Under the pieces are notes generated by a model, which was not told where the DNA came from, searched no databases, and was given only the letters and a program-made list of their open reading frames with translations. Shown here one piece after another: positions 54,385 through 62,946 of a stretch of 64,000 nucleotides of DNA; position 1 is the first letter of the stretch, and the number at the start of each line of letters is the position of its first letter. The DNA is from an uncultured Bacteroidales bacterium (GTDB lineage: Bacteria > Bacteroidota > Bacteroidia > Bacteroidales > UBA932). The stretch lies in the NCBI GenBank assembly GCA_900316245.1, contig ONCE01000006.1, positions 1-64,000 of the forward strand, given 5' to 3'. The translations under genes and the position numbers were made by a program.

Positions 54385-55509
54385 TTAATCTTCCCCTTCC
54401 AGCGTGTTCAGAAGGGATTCAAGTATTTGTGGTATTTCTATACGGTTGGTCAGTTTCACTTCCGGATGGCCGGGAACGGGATGGCCGATGGGGAAGTAAA
54501 CCACATCCTGGAGGATGAGTTCGGCATCTACATAGTCATAGTCTATATCGGCTATCTGGATGAGCACGCCCGGCACCTCGGAGAAGAGGATGCGGACGGG
54601 ATGGTCCTCCCCATAGGATTTGGCGATTTCGCGGATGGAGACATCTGCTCCCGTACCGGCCGATGTCATAGCGCGGAGGGCCGTCAGGAGGCCTCCGTCG
54701 CCCACGGTGACGCCGGCTTTGACAATGCCGTCTTCCACCAGTTCCCGCAGCACTTCATAGCAGTCCATGAAATAGTCTGCATCGGCTACATCTGCCGGGG
54801 TGGAGGGATTAGCACCCACGGCCTGCGCCAGGGTAGAACCGCCCAGGCGGAAATCGCAAGGGTCGAAGGGAATATAGATAATCCAGTCCGAAGCTTCCGG
54901 TTGGAAAGAGGCCGAAGCCTTCCGGCGACGGCTCAAACGAGGATTGGCAGTACGGTAGGGCGTGTCTCGGAAGAGGTCTTCCTCTTCCTGCTGGGCATCC
55001 TCTTCCTCCAGCACCGTGCCGGCCTTGAAAGAGACGGAGGGCGCACCGGCAGTGAGGCTGTACTTCTCCAGCTTCACGCCCAGGGCATCTACATAGCTGC
55101 AGGCGGCTTCCACCGACTCATAGAAAGCGGCGGCGTGGCCCATATTCTTCTGGTTCCATTTCCAATCGGCCTTCAGCGTGAGGTCTCCCAGACGGAAGTG
55201 ACCGTTCATCCAGACAACGTCCAGCAGGGCCTGGGCCACCTTGGAGGCGGTGTACGGTCCGGCAAAGGGAAGGGGCAGGCTGCGGGAGCGCCTGAGGTCT
55301 TCCACGGCCACGGCGTACTCCTCGATGGCGCTTTCTTCAAACGAGAAAGAGTCCGGGGCAGGGTCCAGGTGTTCGTCGGCCAGGGTCTCGGGGTCTCCGT
55401 CCGGTTCCAGCGTAGGCTGAACCGTGCACTCCCGGAGCATCTGGGCCGGGGAAAGCGGCATAGGGATGCCGTCCAGAATGTAGCTGCTGTAGAGTAAATC
55501 TGCTGCCAT
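54385..55509 (-). CDS. PurL-related protein (FGAM synthase AIRS domains, apparently inactive)
   Basis: 374 residues. Residues about 80-160 resemble a mid-part of large PurL: LTLKADWKWNQKNMGHAAAFYESVEAACSYVDALGV aligns with the PurL stretch around the GKDSLSM site, but here the site reads LEKYSLT. Residues about 235-350 resemble the C-terminal AIRS domain: RLGGSTLAQAVG, then VTVGDGGLLTALRAMTSAGTGADVSI where active PurL has HDxSDGGL, then LFSEVPGVLIQI. Between them is an acidic low-complexity insert. Most of the enzyme and its key residues are missing, so FGAM synthesis is unlikely. Context with phoH gives no clear clue to function. Confidence 0.7.
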   Translation of the reverse strand: MAADLLYSSYILDGIPMPLSPAQMLRECTVQPTLEPDGDPETLADEHLDPAPDSFSFEESAIEEYAVAVEDLRRSRSLPLPFAGPYTASKVAQALLDVVWMNGHFRLGDLTLKADWKWNQKNMGHAAAFYESVEAACSYVDALGVKLEKYSLTAGAPSVSFKAGTVLEEEDAQQEEEDLFRDTPYRTANPRLSRRRKASASFQPEASDWIIYIPFDPCDFRLGGSTLAQAVGANPSTPADVADADYFMDCYEVLRELVEDGIVKAGVTVGDGGLLTALRAMTSAGTGADVSIREIAKSYGEDHPVRILFSEVPGVLIQIADIDYDYVDAELILQDVVYFPIGHPVPGHPEVKLTNRIEIPQILESLLNTLEGED

Positions 55510-55556
55510 ACCCCAAATATAAGCATTTTTCCATTAATATTGGTTATCTTTGTATT

Positions 55557-56900
55557 ATGGAAATGTCTTACGAAGAGCTGTTGGCCCATATTTTCAAGCG
55601 GTTTCCTTCCGTGCAGGGAAATGGCTTCACGCCCGGTGCGTATAAGCCGGGCCTGGAGCATATGCAGCTCTTTGACGAGGTCCTGGGCCATCCGTCCCGC
55701 GCCTTCAAATCCATCCACGTGGCCGGAACCAATGGAAAGGGTTCGGTGTCCAATATGCTGGCTTCGGCCCTTACTTCCTGCGGCTACAAGGTGGGTCTGT
55801 TCACCTCGCCGCACCTGATTGATTTCCGCGAGCGTGCGCGCATAGGAGGGGAAATGATTCCCAAGGAGTATGTCTATGATTTCCTGAAGACGTGGCTGCC
55901 GTGGATTCAGAACCACGACCTTTCCTTCTTTGAGATTACTACCGGCTTGGCTTTCAAGTGGTTCGCCGACGAGCAGGTAGACGCCGCCGTCATCGAGGTG
56001 GGCCTGGGCGGACGCCTGGACTCCACCAACATCCTGGAAAAGCCGGAACTGTGCATTGTTACATCCATCGGCCTGGATCATATGGCCCTGCTGGGGAATA
56101 CCGTTCCGGAAATTGCGGCCGAAAAAGCCGGCATCTTCAAGCCCAGTGTTCCGGCCCTGATAGGGGAGAAGGACCCTGAGACCCTGCCCGTCTTCGAGGA
56201 GAAGGCCTATCTGTTCTGCCCGTTGCATTATGCGGCCGACGAGCGCCCCAGCCTCTGGAACCGCAGTCCCAAGATTCTCGCAGAGATGGATTTGCTGGCC
56301 GAGGTACAGGCCGAAAACCTCCGCACAGTGCTGGTGGCGGTGGATCTGCTCAAAGATACCTTCGAGCGCCTGCAGGACGCCGACGCCGTAGCTGACGGTA
56401 TCATCCACACTGCCCGCAACATGGACTTCCGGGGCCGATGGGAACGGCTTTCGGCCCAGCCTTACGTGATAGCCGACATTGGCCACAACGCCCACGCCCT
56501 GCGTTACAACTTTGCCCAGTTGGAGCGTTATGTGAACGAGGGGCGCTTCTCTTCGCTCATCATTGTGTACGGCATTATGGCCGATAAGGACCTGGACGCC
56601 ATCCTGCCCCTGATGCCGGTGGACGCCACCTATATCTTCGCTTCTCCGGATACCAACCGCGCCCTGCCCGCCAGCGAGCTTCTGCGCCGCTTCAACGAGT
56701 ACCGCCGGAAGGAAGGCCTTCCCAGCCGTTCTTACTTCTCCGGCAGCGTGCGCGAGGCCGTTCAGATGGCCACCCAGCTGGCCCTGAATCTCTCTACCCA
56801 GCTGAACCGGAGTGCATCGGCCCAGCAGCCCGCCCCGCCGCTCATCTACATTGGCGGAAGCGCCTTCGTGGTAGCAGAGGCCTTACCTTTGTTTAAGTAA
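55557..56900 (+). CDS. folC: Folylpolyglutamate synthase/dihydrofolate synthase
   Basis: 447 residues. ATP site GTNGKGSV near residue 60, the SPHLIDFRERARI phrase, LGGRLDSTNIL, TSIGLDHMALLGNT and the C-terminal domain with DIGHNAHAL. FolC adds glutamate to dihydropteroate and folates. Two close ATGs (55557 and 55563) could serve; the -7 box TATCTTTG at 55545-55552 is so near that the second is plausible, with almost no leader. Confidence 0.97.
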   Translation: MEMSYEELLAHIFKRFPSVQGNGFTPGAYKPGLEHMQLFDEVLGHPSRAFKSIHVAGTNGKGSVSNMLASALTSCGYKVGLFTSPHLIDFRERARIGGEMIPKEYVYDFLKTWLPWIQNHDLSFFEITTGLAFKWFADEQVDAAVIEVGLGGRLDSTNILEKPELCIVTSIGLDHMALLGNTVPEIAAEKAGIFKPSVPALIGEKDPETLPVFEEKAYLFCPLHYAADERPSLWNRSPKILAEMDLLAEVQAENLRTVLVAVDLLKDTFERLQDADAVADGIIHTARNMDFRGRWERLSAQPYVIADIGHNAHALRYNFAQLERYVNEGRFSSLIIVYGIMADKDLDAILPLMPVDATYIFASPDTNRALPASELLRRFNEYRRKEGLPSRSYFSGSVREAVQMATQLALNLSTQLNRSASAQQPAPPLIYIGGSAFVVAEALPLFK

Positions 56901-56904
56901 CGTC

Positions 56905-56966
56905 ATGGCCGGCTCCGACCGGCCATCTCTATTAGCACGAAAATTGATTTATTCCATTTCAAATGG
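56905..56966. promoter_or_regulatory. Hairpin and palindrome between folC and the macroglobulin gene
   Basis: ATGGCCGG/CCGGCCAT (56905-56926, 8-bp stem) right after the folC stop could help end that transcript. The palindrome CCATTTCAAATGG (56954-56966) lies 10 bases before the next ATG and could be an operator. Confidence 0.4.
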
Positions 56967-56975
56967 ATTGGAAAT

Positions 56976-59900
56976 ATGAGAAAATTACTGATAACCACAT
57001 TGCTGGCCCTGGCCGGCCTGTTCCCCGTTGCTGCGGCCAATGACAAAGGCCACGTTCTCAACGACCTCTGGGATAAATATGAAGAGGCCCGCAAGGCAGA
57101 CCGCCCCCAGAAAGAGGCGGAAATTCTGGCCGATATCCGCCAGAAGGCGCAGAGACAGCACCTTCCGGTGGATTTTTACGATGCCGCTACGCTGTATGTG
57201 AATACCGTCCAGAGAAGGGATTGGAAGCAGGGGGACGCCCTGCGGGAAGAGCTTCAGAAAGAAGTGGAGCGCTTTAACGATCCCGTGGTTACCTTCCTCT
57301 GGATGCGGGAATGGAAGCGGGCTTCCACCAATGACATCTGGACCTACGTGAAGGACCACGCCAAGGATTTCAAGGGTCATCATCCGGCCCTGCACCGTGG
57401 GGTGGATTCTTTCTTGAACGGGGCCCTGAAGCCCTTCATCCGCTCGGATAAGGAATTTGCCCTGTGGAACCTGCTGGGCTCCTCCCGTTCCAACGACGCC
57501 CTCCAGGAAGAGCTTTACAAGGCCTTGAAGGCCGATTTGAACGGCTCCTATCCCGGAGATGGGGCCCTGGAGTATTACCTCCTGAGCCGGAAATACAACC
57601 TGGTGGCCGATCGGCCCAAAAAGAAAGCGGCCCTGCAGGCTCTTCAGAACCAGTATGCCGGCAAGGCGCTGGGCCTTTTCCCGGAGGCCGACCTGCTGCT
57701 TTTGCAGAAAGAAGACCTGGATGAAACCAAGGCCGATGAGAAGCAGTACAAGGACCTGGATGAGGCTTGCAAGCTTTTTGAGAACCGCCGGAAGGGCTAT
57801 ACCGGAGCGGAGGCTACCCTGGCCAAGGCCTGCACGGGCGTTTCGTTCCTGATGAGCCAGCTGGAAGAGGAAGGACTGGATGTGCTGGTAGATTCTTCCC
57901 GCATTCAGGTGCTGTTCAGAAACCTCTACCACGCCAATCTGACGCTCCGGGAGGGCAAGAGAACCATCAAGACGTGGAAGGTGGCCAATTTTGACCGGAG
58001 CTTCTATGTGCAGGATACCGTGAGCGTGGACCTGCCGGAGCTACCCGACGGGGACTATACCGTGGAGGCCGTGAGCGGCAAACACAGCGTGCAGGAAGAG
58101 TATACCAGATATACGCTGTCGCTGGCCGTCCGCCAGGATGCCCTGGGCCGGAGCGTATATGTGGCCGATTATAAGACCGGCGAGCCGCTTCCTATGGTGT
58201 CGTTCCGTCTGCTCAAGGGAGATATGGAAGTGGCCGGTACGTCCTTGCGGATGAACGGATTCACCCTGCTGCCGGAGGCCTTTGTCAAGCCGGTTTCGCA
58301 GGACAGGCGCACTTATTACAGCATCCAGGCCGTGAGCGGAGACCGCCGCTCCCAGCCGCTGACCCTGAGGTCCGGCTCTGATTATACCGGGGATGGGAAA
58401 CAGGTCCAGTGCCACATCTATAAGGACCAGGGCGCTTATCACCCCGGCGATACCGTGCGCTTCAAGGCCATCCTCTATGAATCGGAGGCTTCCCATATGT
58501 CGGTGTGCAAGGGAAAATCCGTCAACGTTTTCCTTCGTGACCAAGAGAATAAGGTGATAGAAACCCTCCGGCTCACCACCAATGAATGGGGCTCCGTTTC
58601 CGGCCGGTTTGTTTTGCCCAAGGGGCATAAGAACGGCTATTTCTCCCTGGAAGTGGAGGGACTGTGCTATGACTGGTTCCGGGTGGACGAGTTTGCCCTG
58701 CCCGCTTTTACCCTCCGGTTCGATTCGGTTGAGCAGGTTTTCCTGCCCGGAGACGAAATTCCCGTTTCCGGCTCCCTGATCAGCTATTCCGGCCATAACC
58801 TCACCGGCGCCAAGGCTTTGCTGCAGGTTACCCGGAACGGCTCTATAGTTTATGAGGAAGAGCAGACCTTTGGTTCCGACAACCGTTTCTTCTTTGCCTT
58901 CCAGGCACTGGAGACCGGTTATTATAAAGTCCGGGTACGCGTTGTGGACGGTACCGGGGAAACCCAGGAATTCTCCGACGGGCACTACGTGACTTCCTCT
59001 CTTGCGGTGTATCCCCGTTTCCCGGATGAGGTGGAAAACGCTTCCGGGGCACAGCATCTGATTGGCGGTAAACAACTCAATGTGGTTTTGGAGGTCTATG
59101 ATGGTTCCGGGTATAAGTCCCAGGTCCCTGTGACCTACCAGCTTTATTCCTGGAAGGATGCCCTGCTGGCCCAGGGAACCATCCCTTCCGGAGAGACCTT
59201 GAGCCTGAGCCTGCCGGGCAGCGGAGTGTACAAGCTCCATACCCAGGCGGAAGTCCGGATGAAGGACGGGACACCGGTCAAGGGAGAGAGCAAGGAGGAG
59301 ATTCTGTGCCTTCTTCCCGGGGAGGAGAAGCTGCCCGAGGGTGCTTTGAAGGTATTCCTACCTATGGAGACAACGGTTCCTGCCGGCGGATCCATCGCTG
59401 CCTGCCTGGGCCATTCTCTGGGAAAGATTTATGCCCAGGTGGCGCTGTATGGAGAGAACAGGCAGTTGCTGGAGTCCAGGCCGATGATTGTAGAGAAGGG
59501 ACAGCTGGGACGGATGGGGCTTCCTTATCTGGACAGTTACCCGGATGCAGTACGGCTTGAGGTCTTCTATTTCTTTGACGGGGGAGTGACGCACGAAAGA
59601 CGGGAATTCCGCCGCCAAAAGGCCCAACACACCTTGCCGCTGTCCTTCTTCCGTTTCCAGGACAAGGCCTTCCCGGGTACGCTTTATAGTTTCAAGGTAA
59701 AGACAGAACCCGGCGCCGAGGCGCTGGTGGCAGCCTGGGACAAGAGCCTGGATGCCGTGGCGAAAAATGATTGGCGGATGGTTTCCACGCAGGATGTGTC
59801 TGTTCCCTTTGTGTCCACGTCCTCCATTTGTGGAACGGCGGGCCGCAGTCGCCCCCGGTTGAAGTATAGCCTGGCTACAAAGGGAGTCAATCGTTCATCG

Positions 59901-62027
59901 GCCATGGTTTCTGATGCGATTTCTGTGGAAGAAGTAGCCGAGGAGGCCCTCCCTTTCCAGTCTATTGAAATGCGTGTGGGTGGGGATAAAAATGCAAGGG
60001 CCGATTTTTCCACCGCCCTTACCTTCCAGCCGCATCTGCGTCCTTCGGCCGACGGAACGCTGGAGTTCAGTTTCCGCACTTCCGATAAACTGTCTACCTA
60101 TTATGTGCGCGTGTACGCGCACGATAAGGAGATGCATAACGCCGTCTGCGAGAAGGAGATGGTGGTCTCCCTGCCGGTGAAAGTGTCCCTGCTGGAGCCC
60201 CGCTGTCTCTATGCCGGAGACGTCTATGAGGCCGCCGTCACGGTGTCCTCCGTGGCCGATAAGCCCGTTTCGGGCGTGATAATGCTCAAGGCAGGGGAGT
60301 CTGTGCAGCAGATTCCCGTTACGGTGAATCCCGGTGCCACGGAAACCCGTCGTTTCACCGTAAAGATCCCCGATCAGGTCGGGGATGACGAGGGCTCGTC
60401 ATTCCCGGCTCCGACCGGGAATCTCGTCCTGACGGCTTCCTTTGTGGCCTCCGAGTTCTCGGATGCCGTGCAGGTTACCGTGCCGGTGTATCCGGCGGCT
60501 CAGGTGCTTACGGAGGCTCACTCCGCCGTGCTGCGGGACGGCACGGACCGGAATGCCCTGCTGGAGGAACTCCGCTCCCGTTTTGTGAATGTTCCGGCCT
60601 CTGAGGCCACCCTCCGGGAAATCACCGTCCTGGATCTGGTCAAGGACGCCATCCCGTCCCACGTGGATCCTCGTGGAGACGACGTCCTGTCCCTCTCCGA
60701 GGCCTGGTATACAGGGCTTATGGCTTCCGTCATACCGGGCACCGAAGGAGTGAGCGTATCTCCCCATCTCCTGGAGAAGATTCTGGCTTGCCAGAACGGC
60801 GACGGCGGCTTTGCGTGGTTCCCGGGAATGAATTCCAACGCCATCATCACGGCCGTGCTGCTGGAGCGCTTTGCACTGCTGCGGGACCGCGGGTTTGAGG
60901 TTCCGGATGTTACAAGGGCTGTCAAGTTCCTGGACAGCAAGCAGTTCGGCGCGGCCTTCCCGATCTGGAGCGGCTGGGTGAGCGATGCCCAGTATATGCG
61001 GGTCCGCGCCCTTTATCCGGAGGTGCCGTTTGAGGTGAAACCCGTATCGGCCACCGAAAAGAAGCGTCTGGCCGAATTTAAGAAATATGCCAAGGAATAC
61101 CTGACTCCGTCCAGGAAGTCCGGTCGCGGACTGGAGGGGCAGATTCTTTCCAAGGCCCGCCGGCTCCTGACCCTTCGGTGCCTGAACGCTTCGGCCCAGG
61201 GCAAGGCGCTGGCAGGTGCGTGGGGAATCGGCCTGTCTTCCAAGCTGGAGAAATCCATACAGGCCGATGTGACCTCTCTGCTGGAGTATGCCGTGGAGCA
61301 TAGGGACGGCGGCTGGTACTATCCCAACGCCGTGATGCCTTTCCGTGGGCTTCTGGAAAGCGAAGCCTACGCCCACGCCCTCCTCTGTCAGTTGCTGTCT
61401 GTCATAACGAGCGAAGCGAGTGTATCTCCTTCCGTCATTGCCGACGGCATCCGCCTGTGGCTTATGCTGCAAAAGGAGACGCAGAAGTGGGATACGGATC
61501 CGGCTTTTGTAGATGCCATTACCGCCATCCTGGACGGCTCTGAGGCTGTTCTGAATACGCGGGTGCTGGCACTTTCGGCCACCTACGAGGCCCCGTTCGA
61601 GAATATCCAGGCCAGTGGAAACGGCTTTACCGTGGAGCGCAAGTTCTATAAGATGACGGACAAGTGGGAACCCCTCCTGCCCAATGAAACCGTGAAGGTG
61701 GGAGACAAGATCAGAGTGGTGTACGCCATCTGGAATGCCGAGAACCGCAGTTTTGTGAAACTTACCGCCGGCCGCGAGGCTTCGCTCCGTCCCGTGGAGC
61801 AGCTTTCCGGCTACGTGGGCTTCTATAGGGGATATCGCAATGTGAAGGCATCGGCCACCGAGTTCTATTTTGATTCCTATCCGGAAGAGAAGACGGAACT
61901 CTCCGAGGAGTTCTTCGTGACCCAGGCCGGCCGGTTTGTGGCCCCCGTCACCGTCATCGAGAGCCTCTACGCCCCCCACTACCGCGCCAACTCCTCCTTC
62001 CGCCCGCCCCTAGTGGTAGCCCAATAA
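56976..62027 (+). CDS. Alpha-2-macroglobulin-family protein without thioester
   Basis: 1683 residues with a signal peptide (MRKLLITTLLALAGLFPVAAA). A long helical N-terminal region runs to about 330. MG2-type beta domains (about 470-640, with DQGAYHPGDTVRFKAILY), further beta domains and a central A2M domain follow, then a helical TED-like domain (about 1210-1560; HLLEKILACQNGDGGFAWFPG). The thioester motif CxEQ is absent, so it cannot trap proteases covalently. Bacterial A2Ms are envelope-protection proteins; the Bacteroidota versions are large and often lack the thioester. Two palindromic segments lie inside the coding sequence (60365-60425 and 61399-61440). A terminator follows the stop. 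Confidence 0.88.
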   Translation: MRKLLITTLLALAGLFPVAAANDKGHVLNDLWDKYEEARKADRPQKEAEILADIRQKAQRQHLPVDFYDAATLYVNTVQRRDWKQGDALREELQKEVERFNDPVVTFLWMREWKRASTNDIWTYVKDHAKDFKGHHPALHRGVDSFLNGALKPFIRSDKEFALWNLLGSSRSNDALQEELYKALKADLNGSYPGDGALEYYLLSRKYNLVADRPKKKAALQALQNQYAGKALGLFPEADLLLLQKEDLDETKADEKQYKDLDEACKLFENRRKGYTGAEATLAKACTGVSFLMSQLEEEGLDVLVDSSRIQVLFRNLYHANLTLREGKRTIKTWKVANFDRSFYVQDTVSVDLPELPDGDYTVEAVSGKHSVQEEYTRYTLSLAVRQDALGRSVYVADYKTGEPLPMVSFRLLKGDMEVAGTSLRMNGFTLLPEAFVKPVSQDRRTYYSIQAVSGDRRSQPLTLRSGSDYTGDGKQVQCHIYKDQGAYHPGDTVRFKAILYESEASHMSVCKGKSVNVFLRDQENKVIETLRLTTNEWGSVSGRFVLPKGHKNGYFSLEVEGLCYDWFRVDEFALPAFTLRFDSVEQVFLPGDEIPVSGSLISYSGHNLTGAKALLQVTRNGSIVYEEEQTFGSDNRFFFAFQALETGYYKVRVRVVDGTGETQEFSDGHYVTSSLAVYPRFPDEVENASGAQHLIGGKQLNVVLEVYDGSGYKSQVPVTYQLYSWKDALLAQGTIPSGETLSLSLPGSGVYKLHTQAEVRMKDGTPVKGESKEEILCLLPGEEKLPEGALKVFLPMETTVPAGGSIAACLGHSLGKIYAQVALYGENRQLLESRPMIVEKGQLGRMGLPYLDSYPDAVRLEVFYFFDGGVTHERREFRRQKAQHTLPLSFFRFQDKAFPGTLYSFKVKTEPGAEALVAAWDKSLDAVAKNDWRMVSTQDVSVPFVSTSSICGTAGRSRPRLKYSLATKGVNRSSAMVSDAISVEEVAEEALPFQSIEMRVGGDKNARADFSTALTFQPHLRPSADGTLEFSFRTSDKLSTYYVRVYAHDKEMHNAVCEKEMVVSLPVKVSLLEPRCLYAGDVYEAAVTVSSVADKPVSGVIMLKAGESVQQIPVTVNPGATETRRFTVKIPDQVGDDEGSSFPAPTGNLVLTASFVASEFSDAVQVTVPVYPAAQVLTEAHSAVLRDGTDRNALLEELRSRFVNVPASEATLREITVLDLVKDAIPSHVDPRGDDVLSLSEAWYTGLMASVIPGTEGVSVSPHLLEKILACQNGDGGFAWFPGMNSNAIITAVLLERFALLRDRGFEVPDVTRAVKFLDSKQFGAAFPIWSGWVSDAQYMRVRALYPEVPFEVKPVSATEKKRLAEFKKYAKEYLTPSRKSGRGLEGQILSKARRLLTLRCLNASAQGKALAGAWGIGLSSKLEKSIQADVTSLLEYAVEHRDGGWYYPNAVMPFRGLLESEAYAHALLCQLLSVITSEASVSPSVIADGIRLWLMLQKETQKWDTDPAFVDAITAILDGSEAVLNTRVLALSATYEAPFENIQASGNGFTVERKFYKMTDKWEPLLPNETVKVGDKIRVVYAIWNAENRSFVKLTAGREASLRPVEQLSGYVGFYRGYRNVKASATEFYFDSYPEEKTELSEEFFVTQAGRFVAPVTVIESLYAPHYRANSSFRPPLVVAQ
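60365..60425. repeat. Palindromic repeat inside the macroglobulin gene
   Basis: A chain of three overlapping palindromes: CCCCGATCAGGTCGGGG, ATGACGAG-GG-CTCGTCAT and ATTCCCGG...CCGGGAAT. It is in frame and encodes about 20 residues (IPDQVGDDEGSSFPAPTGNL). The type resembles dispersed intergenic palindromes seen in some bacterial genomes, so it is probably a captured repeat. Confidence 0.6.
61399..61440. repeat. GTCAT-AACGAGCGAAGCGAG-type repeat fragment in the macroglobulin gene
   Basis: The phrase GTCATAACGAGCGAAGCGAG followed by ATCTCCTTCCGTCAT recalls the GTCATTGCGAGCGAAGCGxG repeats dispersed in many genomes. It is in frame (SVITSEASVSPSVIA) and occurs only here in the window. Confidence 0.45.
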
Positions 62028-62057
62028 AAAAAGCGACCATCAAAGGTCGCTTTTTTT
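62026..62057. terminator. Bidirectional terminator between macroglobulin gene and tRNA-Val
   Basis: A stem of AAAAAAAGCGACC with GGTCGCTTTTTTT around ATCAAA. It ends the A2M transcript on the plus strand and tRNA-Val on the minus strand. Confidence 0.9.
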
Positions 62058-62058
62058 G

Positions 62059-62133
62059 TGGGCGGTGGCGGATTCGAACCGTCGACCCTCTGCTTGTAAG
62101 GCAGATGCTCTGAACCAACTGAGCTAACCGCCC
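62059..62133 (-). tRNA. tRNA-Val (TAC)
   Basis: 75-base cloverleaf: acceptor GGGCGGT with ACCGCCC and discriminator A; anticodon stem TCTGC with GCAGA and loop CTTACAA, anticodon TAC; T-arm with GTTCGAATC. CCA not encoded. Confidence 0.96.
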
Positions 62134-62145
62134 GAAATGGGATTG

Positions 62146-62177
62146 CAAAGGTAGTAATTAAATTTGAATTGACAAAT
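62146..62177 (-). promoter_or_regulatory. Promoter of tRNA-Val
   Basis: On the minus strand TTTG (complement of 62174-62177), 20 bases, TACCTTTG (complement of 62146-62153), then 12 bases to the tRNA. Confidence 0.8.
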
Positions 62178-62211
62178 TTTATCGCTATCTTGCAGAATAA
62201 AACTTTCGATT

Positions 62212-62934
62212 ATGATTGGAATACTAGCCCTGGCCCTGTTGCCGCCCTTTATCCTCCTTTGCTATGTGTATCAGCAAGATAAGCTGCAGAAGGAACCCAA
62301 GAAGAACCTGGTGAAAGCCTTTATCTATGGAGGTATTTCCATGTACGCTTCGTTGCTTATTTCCGTACCCTTTATGCATCTGGGGCTGTTCAATAAGGAC
62401 ATTACCTCTTATATGGATGCTTTCCGTACGGCTTTCTTTGGCGCCGCCATTCCGGAAGAGACGGCCAAACTGGTGCTGCTGTGGTTATTCCTCAGATCGT
62501 GCAAGGAATTTGACGAGCGGATGGACGGCATCGTGTATGCTGCCTGCGTGGGACTGGGTTTCGCTTCGTTCGAGAACATCCAGTACCTGTTTGCCGCCGG
62601 TACGGACTGGGTCACCGTGGGTCTGGGCCGCTCCATTACGGCCATTCCCGCCCACTTCGGCTTTGCCGTCATTATGGGCTATTTCTTCTCCCTGCATTAC
62701 TTTGACAAGTACCGTGCTCCCGGCGCCGCCATCAAGATGTGGCTGTACCCTGTGCTGCTGCACGGCACTTATGACTGGATTGCCATGACCCAGAATGTGA
62801 ATCCGCAGCTCAGCGGGGTTATCGCCATCGCCATCCTGCTACTGTGCTTCGTGCTTATGAAGACGGCCAGCAAGCGTATGAAGACCCATCTGAGGACAGA
62901 TTCGTTTTACACCCCCAAAGTAGATCAACAATAA
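62212..62934 (+). CDS. PrsW-family intramembrane metalloprotease
   Basis: 240 residues with about seven to eight membrane helices. The conserved active-site elements are IPEETAKLVLL (EExxK), FASFENIQYL (FExxxY) and two His-bearing helices (AIPAHFGFAV, LLHGTYDW). PrsW-type proteases cut anti-sigma factors or other membrane proteins. It is followed after 12 bases by the alkaline phosphatase gene. No target gene is adjacent. Confidence 0.9.
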   Translation: MIGILALALLPPFILLCYVYQQDKLQKEPKKNLVKAFIYGGISMYASLLISVPFMHLGLFNKDITSYMDAFRTAFFGAAIPEETAKLVLLWLFLRSCKEFDERMDGIVYAACVGLGFASFENIQYLFAAGTDWVTVGLGRSITAIPAHFGFAVIMGYFFSLHYFDKYRAPGAAIKMWLYPVLLHGTYDWIAMTQNVNPQLSGVIAIAILLLCFVLMKTASKRMKTHLRTDSFYTPKVDQQ

Positions 62935-62946
62935 GTTTACTCACCA

